Shown piece after piece: positions 14,232 to 21,298 of a stretch of DNA of 23,364 bases. Every line of letters starts with the position of its first letter. The stretch's first letter is position 1. The stretch is from Abiotrophia sp. HMSC24B09 (GTDB lineage: Bacteria > Bacillota > Bacilli > Lactobacillales > Aerococcaceae): assembly GCF_001815865.1 (NCBI RefSeq), contig NZ_KV822201.1:34365-57728 (forward strand), given 5' to 3'. Position numbers and translations under genes: made by a program. The notes below the pieces were generated by a model, which saw nothing but the letters and a program-made list of their open reading frames with translations, ran no database searches and was not told the origin of the DNA.

Positions 14232-15152
14232 TCAGTCTCGCTTGAGACCGGAAGTATGGTAGATGTGTTGGTCTTGGGTGACTAAGACAGCCTCTAGACC
14301 GGTTTGAGCCTCGACCTGGGCCAGGATATCCGCTGGCATGTCGCCGAAGAGGCGGGTTGTCCAGATTTCGCAATCGACGGAATGCTGGGCAATAATGGTC
14401 AGGCTGGCAATGGGGCTAGTCATAGGATAACCCGTCTGGCGATCCAGTATGTGGTGGTAGGTCTGGCCTCCGCGCGATAGGGTCCGCTCATAGATGCCTG
14501 AGGTCACCACCGATTGGTCCACAATAGGCAGAACCATAAGGTGTTGGCCACGTGCCGCCAAGGGATTCTGAATACCAATCTGCCAAGCTTGCTGCCGGTC
14601 TTGATTCTGGCCAATGGTCAGAATATTACCGCCTAAGTCAATTAAAGCTGATTGGACTCCCTGCGCTAACAAGAAATCCTTAAGACGGTCCGCAATATAA
14701 CCTTTGGCTAGGGCGCCAAGGTCTAGCTTCATGCCGGGCAAGGCCAGCTGGACTGCCAATTTATCCTCATCCATGAGGATATTGGCTGGATCCGTGAGGG
14801 CCAAGGCCGCTTGAATTTCCTGTGGTCTTGGGACGCGGGCATCTTTAAAGCCAATCCGCCAGGTTTGGACCAAGGGCCCTATGGCGATATTGAGATGGCT
14901 ACCAGGGGCTAGGCTGTGGGTCCGTCCCAGTTGAATGAGCTCGAAGAGCTCGGGGTGGACGGTCACTGGGGCCAAGCCTGCTTGCAGATTGACCTGCATA
15001 AGCTCCGAGCGCGCATCATTGGCACTAAAGCGCATATTATAGGTATTTAGACGTTCTTCCACCGCATCGAGGAGGCTCGGATCTTCCGAGTCTGCCAGTG
15101 AAATGGCGATTGTCGCACCCATCAAATGAATGATACGTTTGATATAAGGCAA
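14232..15152 (-). CDS. apbE: FAD:protein FMN transferase (ApbE), no signal peptide
   Basis: A 306-aa ApbE family enzyme that transfers FMN from FAD to a Thr or Ser of a target protein, Mg-dependent. Family motifs are present: HLMGATI near the start, RFSANDARSELMQVN, KLDLGALAKGYIADR, DLGGNILTIG and HILDRQTGYP. Most bacterial ApbE proteins are lipoproteins; here no lipobox or membrane helix is seen, so it should work in the cytoplasm. The start is judged to be TTG 15152, with GGAGGGG 9 nt upstream. A frame open to 15179 would place the ribosome binding site inside the gene. It is first of three genes with two FMN reductases, one of which carries two candidate target motifs. A clear promoter lies upstream. 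Confidence 0.9.
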   Translation of the reverse strand: MPYIKRIIHLMGATIAISLADSEDPSLLDAVEERLNTYNMRFSANDARSELMQVNLQAGLAPVTVHPELFELIQLGRTHSLAPGSHLNIAIGPLVQTWRIGFKDARVPRPQEIQAALALTDPANILMDEDKLAVQLALPGMKLDLGALAKGYIADRLKDFLLAQGVQSALIDLGGNILTIGQNQDRQQAWQIGIQNPLAARGQHLMVLPIVDQSVVTSGIYERTLSRGGQTYHHILDRQTGYPMTSPIASLTIIAQHSVDCEIWTTRLFGDMPADILAQVEAQTGLEAVLVTQDQHIYHTSGLKRD

Positions 15153-15191
15153 TTCACCACTCCCCTCCGTGTTATACAAACATCCACTCCT

Positions 15192-15220
15192 ATTATAACA
15201 CCTCTATAGCGTTTTCACAA
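15192..15220 (-). promoter_or_regulatory. Promoter of the apbE-FMN reductase operon, with possible cre
   Basis: On the minus strand TATAAT (15197-15192) is preceded by TGT (extended -10), and TTGTGA lies 17 bp further upstream. The spacer reads TGAAAACGCTATAG (15217-15204), two mismatches from the cre consensus, so CcpA control is possible but uncertain. Confidence 0.6.
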
Positions 15221-15378
15221 GTTATTCTAGAACCAATCCTGAGGGCCAGGCATGGGACTAAGATGAAGAAAGAGCAGACAGTCAGACTATTGACTAGTTT
15301 GGGCGGGTGCCTGCTTGTCAAGAAGCCTTCGGGCAAAATTTATGGGGCTTCTTCCTTAGGTCTTTTAGGCAAAGAAAA

Positions 15379-15464
15379 AACAGTAAAGCTTTTGAACTGC
15401 ACCCCATAAGTTGGATTTTTTATTGTCCAACTTATGGAGTGTAGTTGATTTTCGCTTTACTGTT
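15379..15464. repeat. Large inverted repeat resembling paired IS3/IS150-type ends
   Basis: Arms at 15395-15415 (AACTGCACCCCATAAGTTGG plus one A) and 15426-15446 pair over 21 bp with two mismatches around a 10-nt T-rich loop. Outer arms AACAGTAAAGC (15379-15389) and GCTTTACTGTT (15454-15464) pair as well. CTGCACYCCATAAGTTGGA is the look of IS3/IS150-type termini in Lactobacillales. No transposase lies between the arms, so this is a MITE-like or solo-end relic. It occupies part of the 315-bp gap between apbE and the next gene. I see nothing else in that gap. Confidence 0.6.
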
Positions 15465-15494
15465 CTATCTTAGATTTAATAAGTTGGGCCTTGC

Positions 15495-16109
15495 CTACTG
15501 GCGATAGTCTTTTATCTCATCTTCATAGTCCCTTAAGAGATTGTCTGAATAGATTTTTTCCTTGTCTGAATCTCTGACTTCTTTCCAGAGAATGGCCGCT
15601 ACTTTTAACTTATTTGAGTAGTGGCCACTATTTTCATCGGCACAGAAATCCTTTAAGAATTGATTCCATTGACAAACAGCATGATCATACTTGGCATAAT
15701 CTGATTGGCCGTAATAGACTTTCAGCAAGTCTCGAATTGTAAACTTGCTATCCTTTTCGCTTTTTACTTTCCGCCAGGCAGTCGCCATATCAGCAGTAAA
15801 TTTAAAGGGCGAGATTCCCGTTACAGCAGCGAAATATTCTCTGAATTTGGCATTAAAGGAAAAACCACATTCAAGTAAGGGGCTATCTAAGGTAATCGTA
15901 TCAACTTGCTTCTTGACCTTTTTTCTTGGCGACTTCTTAATTAAATTGCCTTTGAAGTATTCTTCAATAATGTGATTGAGTTCTTGTTTGGTTCCTCTAT
16001 ATTCTAATCCTAAAGACTTGCATATCTGTGAAATTTCCTCACGATACCAATAGTATTTATTAAACTGGTCAAAAGATGTAATTTTATCAAAGTCAGGTCT
16101 AGTTCCCAT
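15495..16109 (-). CDS. SAP-like domain protein of unknown function
   Basis: A 204-aa lysine-rich protein. Residues about 3-55 (RPDFDKITSFDQFNKYYWYREEI, then LGLEYRGTKQEL and IIEEYF) resemble a SAP-type helix-turn-helix often paired with DUF6434. A basic linker (KKSPRKKVKKQ) follows. The rest (FREYFAAVTGISPFKFTADMATAWRKVK, DLLKVYYG, QWNQFLKDFC) looks like the DUF6434 helical part. SAP domains bind nucleic acid; no catalytic residues can be pointed out. ATG 16109 and an adjacent TTG 16112 both follow GAGGAG, at 11 and 8 nt. AT-richer than its neighbours and next to an IS-like relic, it may be acquired. Confidence 0.6.
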   Translation of the reverse strand: MGTRPDFDKITSFDQFNKYYWYREEISQICKSLGLEYRGTKQELNHIIEEYFKGNLIKKSPRKKVKKQVDTITLDSPLLECGFSFNAKFREYFAAVTGISPFKFTADMATAWRKVKSEKDSKFTIRDLLKVYYGQSDYAKYDHAVCQWNQFLKDFCADENSGHYSNKLKVAAILWKEVRDSDKEKIYSDNLLRDYEDEIKDYRQ

Positions 16110-16188
16110 CAATTTGTTAGCTCCTCAACACTTATTTACTTTGTCATCTCTGGATCATGTCCTTAGGCATACTTACTCAATAGGCGCT

Positions 16189-17487
16189 TTAGAGGCTGAC
16201 CACAAAGCGGATGACCCCATCCTTGTAGTGGACGCTGATCTTGCCCCGGTGCAGGCTGACAATGTTTTGGGCCATGGACAGGCCGATGCCGTAGCCTTGG
16301 GCGGGACTGGTGCCCCCACCTGCTGGCGCCGAGTCTGAGTCTGCCCCCTCTGGGCTCGCCACTTGGCGGGTGCGGGACTGGTCGGACCGATAGAAGCGGT
16401 CGAAGAAGAGGCGGTAGTCCTGACCCTGGCCGGCTGCATAATCGTTGGAGACGGTCAAGACGGCCCGCCCCTTTCTCAGCCAAGGCTTGTAGTTGGCCAA
16501 CTGCAGTCGCACAGTGCCCTGAGGGTCGCAGTACTTGCGGGCATTATCCAGGAGGATGCTGACCAACTCATAGAGGTCGTCAGGCACCCCTTGCAGGCTG
16601 ATGCCTTCTTGAATGTCGGCCTCGTAATGCAGGCCTTCTTGCTCCCAGAGGGCCGACATGTTTTGGGAGACCCGCTGGACCAGTTGGCTAAAGTCAACCG
16701 TAACAGGCGCCTGGTCCTTGCGTTCTTCTAGCCGAGCCAGGCGGATTAATTTAGCAATCAAATGATCCAAGCGGTCGACCTGATCCTTGGTGCTCTGGGT
16801 CCACTCCGTCTCGCCGGTTAAGAGCTCCTGCAGCTCATTATTGGCTGCAATGACCGCTAGCGGCGTCTTGAGCTCATGCCCCGCATTGGTAATGAAGGAA
16901 CGTTGCTTGTCGTAATTGCGGACAAAGGGCCGGATGGCCAGGCCAGAGAAGATGGTCACCACCACCACAAAGGCCAGCCAGCTGATGGCTGCGATTTGGA
17001 TAGAGAGGACCAAGAGGGCCCAACGGTCGCGGAAGGCCTGGGTGGTCTCGAAGAAGACGACTAGGCGTTCCGTCTCGGAGACGGGACTAATGCGATAGGA
17101 GAAGTAGCGCCCATCTTCTTCCAGGTAACCCCGATCACGGAAGGATTGTAGGCCCGACTGATCCACAAAGCCTTGAATTTGTTCCGAGGTCAGGTGGTTG
17201 GCCGTGCCCGGGTTGATGATGGCCTCGTTGGCCTTGATGCGGGCGCTAAAGTAGTTAAAGTTATAGAGGGTCCCCTGGCTGACAAACTGGCGGTCAAAGG
17301 TCTGGCGGTTCTCATTGGTGTCGGGGATGGTCCCGTTATTTTCCGTCAACAAGTCTAGCACGGCCTGAATATCGTGCTCGGTCTGCAGGTAGCGGACCGT
17401 GTTGATGACGCCGACTAGGGTCATGAGGATGAGGGTAATAGCCAGAGTCGTAATAGCGATAAATTGGAAACGCAGCTTTCGGAACAT
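16189..17487 (-). CDS. Sensor histidine kinase with an extended ATP lid
   Basis: A 432-aa membrane kinase. TM1 is about 8-30, an extracytoplasmic sensor about 31-155, TM2 about 156-183. HisKA carries phospho-acceptor His204 in FITNAGHELKTPLAV. The HATPase domain has N-box DNARK (Asn315), F-box FFDRFYRSD (361-369) and G2 box YGIGLSMAQ (399-407). Between F and G2 is an unusual lid of about 25 residues rich in Ser, Ala, Gly and Pro (SPEGADSDSAPAGGGTSPAQ). ATG 17487 lies 2 bp after the stop of the response regulator gene, so translation is coupled. The stimulus is unknown. No terminator is seen before the next gene downstream. Confidence 0.9.
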   Translation of the reverse strand: MFRKLRFQFIAITTLAITLILMTLVGVINTVRYLQTEHDIQAVLDLLTENNGTIPDTNENRQTFDRQFVSQGTLYNFNYFSARIKANEAIINPGTANHLTSEQIQGFVDQSGLQSFRDRGYLEEDGRYFSYRISPVSETERLVVFFETTQAFRDRWALLVLSIQIAAISWLAFVVVVTIFSGLAIRPFVRNYDKQRSFITNAGHELKTPLAVIAANNELQELLTGETEWTQSTKDQVDRLDHLIAKLIRLARLEERKDQAPVTVDFSQLVQRVSQNMSALWEQEGLHYEADIQEGISLQGVPDDLYELVSILLDNARKYCDPQGTVRLQLANYKPWLRKGRAVLTVSNDYAAGQGQDYRLFFDRFYRSDQSRTRQVASPEGADSDSAPAGGGTSPAQGYGIGLSMAQNIVSLHRGKISVHYKDGVIRFVVSL

Positions 17488-17489
17488 GG

Positions 17490-18203
17490 CTAGTCGCCCC
17501 CTTCCAGGCTCTGGCTAGGCTCGGTTGGCGCGGCTTCCACTAGCAACTGGTAGGGTCCGCTTGGCTGGCCCACAATCTGGAGATTGGAGCGGATGCTGAG
17601 TAGCTTTTGGACCAAGTAGGCTAAGTAGACATTGACTAGTTCATAGTCGGCCGGGCCTGCTTCATCGGCCCAGACACGGTCATAGATATAGGTTTGAGAC
17701 AGAGCCTTGCCTGGGTTCTTCATGAGTAGGGCCAGGAGTTTGGCTTCCTTGCCGGCCAGGCGAATGGCATTGTTGGCCGACACTTCCATTTCTTCTAGCT
17801 TGAGTTGGGTGTTGCCTAGGGCCAGTTGCGGCGCCTCATAGTGATCCACCCGGCGGGACATAGACCGCAGGCGGGCCAGGAGTTCTTTGAGTGAAAAGGG
17901 CTTGGTTAGGTAGTCGTCTGCTCCAGCATCTAGGCCAGTCACCCGGTCGTCGACTTCGGCCATGGCCGTCAGCATGATGACGTGATTGGTGTGTCCACTG
18001 GCTCGAATTTCCTTGAGAGCCTCGATGCCGTTCATAACCGGCATCATAATGTCCAGAATCATGAGGTCATAGACCGTCTGCTGGGCTAGTTGGACCGCTT
18101 GCTGGCCGTCCTTTGCCCAGTCCACCTGATAACCTTCATGGGCTAAGGCCGTCATCACGACCCGAGCCAATTGTTGTTCATCTTCAGCTAGCAGGATCCG
18201 CAT
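17490..18203 (-). CDS. OmpR-family response regulator
   Basis: A 237-aa DNA-binding regulator. The receiver has the acidic pair in LLAEDE, phosphorylation Asp51 in LMILDIMMP, Thr in MLTAMAE and Lys in YLTKPF. The C-terminal winged helix (about 125-220) reads LAGKEAKLLALLMKNPGKALSQTYIYDRVW. ATG 18203 (MRILLAEDE) is preferred to the GTG at 18212 because GGGGG lies about 8 nt upstream and Asp51 is then at the usual position. It overlaps the end of the alarmone synthetase gene by 20 bp and precedes the kinase gene. The C-terminal tail (EAAPTEPSQSLEGGD) is dispensable-looking. Targets are unknown. Confidence 0.92.
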   Translation of the reverse strand: MRILLAEDEQQLARVVMTALAHEGYQVDWAKDGQQAVQLAQQTVYDLMILDIMMPVMNGIEALKEIRASGHTNHVIMLTAMAEVDDRVTGLDAGADDYLTKPFSLKELLARLRSMSRRVDHYEAPQLALGNTQLKLEEMEVSANNAIRLAGKEAKLLALLMKNPGKALSQTYIYDRVWADEAGPADYELVNVYLAYLVQKLLSIRSNLQIVGQPSGPYQLLVEAAPTEPSQSLEGGD

Positions 18204-18825
18204 GGACCTCACCCCCTTGGATTAAGTGTCGAATGGTCTGCATGGTCAAATCACAGGAGGCCAGCTCGTCGGCGCAGCGTTTGAGCTCGCGACTGATGCG
18301 TTCCGGATTGGCAATGTCATGCTTGTACTTCATCTGATGCTCCAGGCTAGCCCAGGAATCCATGGCGATGGTTCTGAGCTGAACCTCGATATAATAACGC
18401 CCCGGCGTCTGCCCCTGACAGTCCGGATAGTCGGTCTCTACCTCTAAAATGACATGGTAGGAGCGGTAGCCATTGGGCTTAACTTGACTGATGTAGTCCT
18501 TCTCCTCCACTACCTCATAGCCGGCTTCCTGACGCAGGCGGTCGACTAGGTTATAAATATCTTCGACAAAGCCCGTGACAATTCGGACTCCAATGGCATC
18601 GCGAATGACCTTAAGGGCTGACTGCGGCGTCTGCTCCAGGCCTTTGCGCCGGCACTTGTCTCGCATCGAGTCCTCGGCCTTGACCCGGTATATCAGATGC
18701 TCATAGAGCTTGAAGCCCGTGGCGGCCTTGTTCTCCTTATTATAGTCTTCCAGTTTTCTAATCAAGTCTTGCATAATAGGCGCTAGGTAGGCCCCGTATT
18801 CGCCGTATATTTCCTCATGTGACAT
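18184..18825 (-). CDS. Small alarmone synthetase (RelA/SpoT synthetase domain only)
   Basis: A 213-aa protein with only the (p)ppGpp synthetase fold, which moves pyrophosphate from ATP to GDP or GTP. Motifs are DAIGVRIV (76-83), KPNGYRSYH with the nucleotide-stacking Tyr (116-124), EVQLRT (147-152) and SWASLEHQMKYK (157-168). No HD hydrolase, TGS or ACT domains are present. ATG 18825 follows AGGAGGT with 6 nt spacing; the frame extends to a TTG at 18843 that would precede this site. It is the first gene of an operon with a two-component system and overlaps the regulator gene by 20 bp. It belongs to the less-studied SAS types rather than clear RelP or RelQ. Catalysis is expected but not shown. 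Confidence 0.88.
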   Translation of the reverse strand: MSHEEIYGEYGAYLAPIMQDLIRKLEDYNKENKAATGFKLYEHLIYRVKAEDSMRDKCRRKGLEQTPQSALKVIRDAIGVRIVTGFVEDIYNLVDRLRQEAGYEVVEEKDYISQVKPNGYRSYHVILEVETDYPDCQGQTPGRYYIEVQLRTIAMDSWASLEHQMKYKHDIANPERISRELKRCADELASCDLTMQTIRHLIQGGEVHADPAS

Positions 18826-18857
18826 GCCGTCACCTCCTCGCAAAGCTTCTTGCCCCT

Positions 18858-18892
18858 ATTATAACATCTCACCCGCCTTTTGTGGTTTACAA
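18858..18892 (-). promoter_or_regulatory. Promoter of the alarmone synthetase-two-component operon
   Basis: On the minus strand a perfect TATAAT (18863-18858) is preceded by TGT, an extended -10. The -35 region is poor (ACCACA at 17 bp). The leader before the start codon is only about 25 nt. Confidence 0.55.
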
Positions 18893-19042
18893 CACATTTT
18901 CTTCTAAGAAATTTACATCTTATGATAAATATTGCTGAGGGGTGGCCGGAGGAACTTGCTAGTAGCTAGCAATTTTCTGCTAATGAGCTTGGGCTAGATT
19001 AGCCGACGAGCTTGCCTGATTTTGACTCCTAGCTGATCCCAG

Positions 19043-19158
19043 CCAGTCCATCTTTCTGCCTATCCATGGACTAGCACGCAGGAAAATCACCCCTTTACCC
19101 CTCTTTCCCTGAAAGCCTGCCCTGCCAGTCCATTGTTCCACCAATCCATGGACTGGCA
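19043..19158. repeat. Two palindromic repeats of a second subtype, 82 bp apart
   Basis: CCAGTCCA starts at 19043 and 19125, exactly 82 bp apart. Each copy forms a hairpin with arms AGTCCAT / ATGGACT; the second extends to 11 bp (TGCCAGTCCAT, 19123-19133, with its complement at 19148-19158). The sequence differs from the TGGTCCACT subtype, but period and design are the same. With the copies at 19211-19330 it fills most of the 600-bp gap between the alarmone operon and the ABC genes. Confidence 0.7.
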
Positions 19159-19210
19159 CACAGACACCTAACTTGCGAGCCGGCTTGGCGCCTGTTCCTT
19201 GCTTTCCGCC

Positions 19211-19332
19211 CCAGCTAGTGGTCCACTCGACAAAGTGGGCCACTGGCTCGCGGCTTTCTCCCCGTTTTGAGCCCTTTTCCTGGGTTTCCGACCCAGCTAG
19301 TGGTCTACTCGACAAAGTGGACCACTAGCTCA
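19211..19332. repeat. Two TGGTCCACT-type palindromic repeats, 82 bp apart
   Basis: CCAGCTAGTGG begins at 19211 and 19293. Each copy has the arms AGTGGTCCACT / AGTGGACCACT with loop CGACAA and one substitution: a G-T wobble in the first, a mismatch in the second (19295-19309 with 19316-19330). The spacer resembles that at 8615-8812. The rest of the gap (18864-19042, 19333-19384) shows no gene. Confidence 0.8.
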
Positions 19333-19384
19333 CAGCCTTCTCCTCGGTTTGGCTCTATTTCTAAGTTCCCCAACCCATTTCCAC

Positions 19385-19415
19385 ACAAAAAAGCAGGGAA
19401 GCTGCTTCCCTGCTT
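19385..19415 (-). terminator. Terminator of the ABC exporter operon
   Basis: On the minus strand AAGCAGGGAAGC and GCTTCCCTGCTT form a strong stem, followed by TTTTTTGTG. It begins 12 bp past the stop codon of the second ABC gene. Confidence 0.85.
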
Positions 19416-19426
19416 ACTTGCTGTCT

Positions 19427-21298
19427 TTAGTCGATTTCTAGGCCGCCGGTGTAGAGGCGGTAGTAGGTGCCTCGCTCGGCCATGAGGGAGGCGTGGTTGC
19501 CGCGTTCGATAATGCGACCGTGGTCCATGACCATGATGACGTCAGAGTTGACGATGGTGGACAGACGGTGGGCGATTACGAAGACGGTGCGGCCGGTCAT
19601 AAGGCGGTCCAGGCCTTCTTGAACCATTTTTTCGGTCCGCGAGTCGATGGATGAGGTAGCCTCGTCCAGAATGAGGACGGGCGCGTCAGCCAAGGCCGCA
19701 CGGGCAATGGCAATCAGCTGGCGTTGGCCGTTGGAGAGGCCGGCCCCGTCGTCCGTCAGCAGGGTGTCATAGCCCTGATCCAGGTGCTTGACGAAGGAAT
19801 CGACGTTGGCGATGCGAGCCGCCTCCAGAATCTCCTCGCGACTGGCGTCTTCTCGACCGTAGGCGATATTTTCCGCAATGGTCCCGGTAAAGAGGTGGGT
19901 ATCCTGCAAGACGATGCCCAGAGACTTGCGCAGGGAGTCCTTGTCAATCAGCTTGACGTCGATGCCGTCATAGGTAATAGAACCTGACTGGATATCGTAA
20001 AAGCGATTGATCAAGTTAGTAATGGTGGTCTTGCCAGCCCCGGTTGCCCCGACGAAGGCTACCTTCTGACCCTTATCAGCGTAGAGCTGGATGTCATGCA
20101 GGATCTGCTTCTTGCCATCATAGGAGAAGTCTACATTGTTGAAGACCACATTCCCTACCAAAGGCGCCAACTCGTATTGGCCTTGTGGACGCGGATGTTT
20201 CCAAGCCCAGCGGTTAGTCTTCTGATCAGTGACAACTAGCTTACCGTCGACTTCTTCTACATTAACCAGGCTTACCTTCCCTTGGTTGACTTCAGGCTCC
20301 TCATCTAGCAAATTGAAGATGCGGTCTGCCCCAGCCGATGCCATGAGGACAAAGTTAAGCTGTTGGGAGACCTGGGAAATCGGCCCGATAAAGGAACGGT
20401 TGAGTTGCAGGAAGGACATAAGTCCCCCAATGGTCAGGCCGCCTACGCCATTCAGGGCCATAAAGCCCCCGGCAATGGAAGTCAAGACGAAGGAGACGTT
20501 ACCCAAGTTCCCTAGGATTGGCATGAGGACGTTAGAGAAGCGGTTGGCCAGGTAGGAAGATTGGAAAAGTTGCTCGTTAATTTGGTCGAAGGCTTCAATG
20601 CTGGCTGCTTCATGGACAAAGGCCTTGATGACCTTCTGCCCAGACATCATTTCTTCAATAAAGCCATTCTCAATCCCTAAATTCTTCTGTTGCTCGCCAA
20701 AGTAGCGACCAGACTTGCTGGAAACTGTCTTGATGACCCAGACCATAATGGCCAACATGACCGCCACCACTAAGAAGAGCAAGGGACTGACTACCAACAT
20801 GGAGATCGTGACCCCAATCATGGTGATAGCAGACGAGAAGAGCTGGGGAATAGACTGCTCGATAGCCTGACGCAGCGCGTCGATATCGTTGGTGTAGATG
20901 GACATAATGTCCCCATGAGGATGGGTGTCAAAATACTTAACTGGCAGCTTCTGCATGCGCTCAAAGAGTTGATTACGTAGGGAACGCAAGGCATCCTGAG
21001 AGATGGTAGCCATCATAATGGAGAAGCCGTAGTTGGCCATGACCCCAACTAAACAGAAGAGGGCTAAGCCCAACAAGAAGTCACGCAGAGGCCCGAAGTC
21101 ACTAGAGCCCGTCTGCAACATAGGCTGGACGAAATTGTCAACCAAGGAGCGGATAGAACTGGTCAAGTTAACGGTCACTAGGGCTGATATAACAATCAGG
21201 ACAGCGGAGACTAGGAGGACCCACTTGTAGTCCTGCCACATGAATTTGAGGAGTCGGACAATGGAAGTCCAATCGCCACGTCTTTTCTTATTCTCCAT
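19427..21298 (-). CDS. Heterodimeric multidrug ABC exporter, subunit with the catalytic site
   Basis: A 623-aa half-transporter with six membrane helices (about 25-310) and a C-terminal ATPase. Walker A is GATGAGKT (417-424), the ABC signature is altered to LSNGQ (521-525), Walker B is VLILDE with intact catalytic Glu546, and the switch His577 is present (VIAHRLST). Its partner has the opposite pattern. In heterodimers such as LmrCD, BmrCD and TM287/288 this leaves one active composite site, formed by this Walker A/B/His and the partner's SGGQ. An insert of about 40 residues (340-380) precedes the ATPase core. It overlaps the upstream gene by 11 bp, so the two are translated together. Likely role is drug or lipid export from the cytoplasmic membrane. 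Confidence 0.92.
   Translation of the reverse strand: MENKKRRGDWTSIVRLLKFMWQDYKWVLLVSAVLIVISALVTVNLTSSIRSLVDNFVQPMLQTGSSDFGPLRDFLLGLALFCLVGVMANYGFSIMMATISQDALRSLRNQLFERMQKLPVKYFDTHPHGDIMSIYTNDIDALRQAIEQSIPQLFSSAITMIGVTISMLVVSPLLFLVVAVMLAIMVWVIKTVSSKSGRYFGEQQKNLGIENGFIEEMMSGQKVIKAFVHEAASIEAFDQINEQLFQSSYLANRFSNVLMPILGNLGNVSFVLTSIAGGFMALNGVGGLTIGGLMSFLQLNRSFIGPISQVSQQLNFVLMASAGADRIFNLLDEEPEVNQGKVSLVNVEEVDGKLVVTDQKTNRWAWKHPRPQGQYELAPLVGNVVFNNVDFSYDGKKQILHDIQLYADKGQKVAFVGATGAGKTTITNLINRFYDIQSGSITYDGIDVKLIDKDSLRKSLGIVLQDTHLFTGTIAENIAYGREDASREEILEAARIANVDSFVKHLDQGYDTLLTDDGAGLSNGQRQLIAIARAALADAPVLILDEATSSIDSRTEKMVQEGLDRLMTGRTVFVIAHRLSTIVNSDVIMVMDHGRIIERGNHASLMAERGTYYRLYTGGLEID

Noticed and set aside
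16114..17358. Several + and - frames overlapping the histidine kinase
   Set aside because: GC-rich shadow frames; kinase boxes in the chosen frame are complete.
18980..19315. 111-aa minus frame across the repeat array
   Set aside because: It is made of the palindromic repeats, has no good start signals, and its sequence follows the repeat units.
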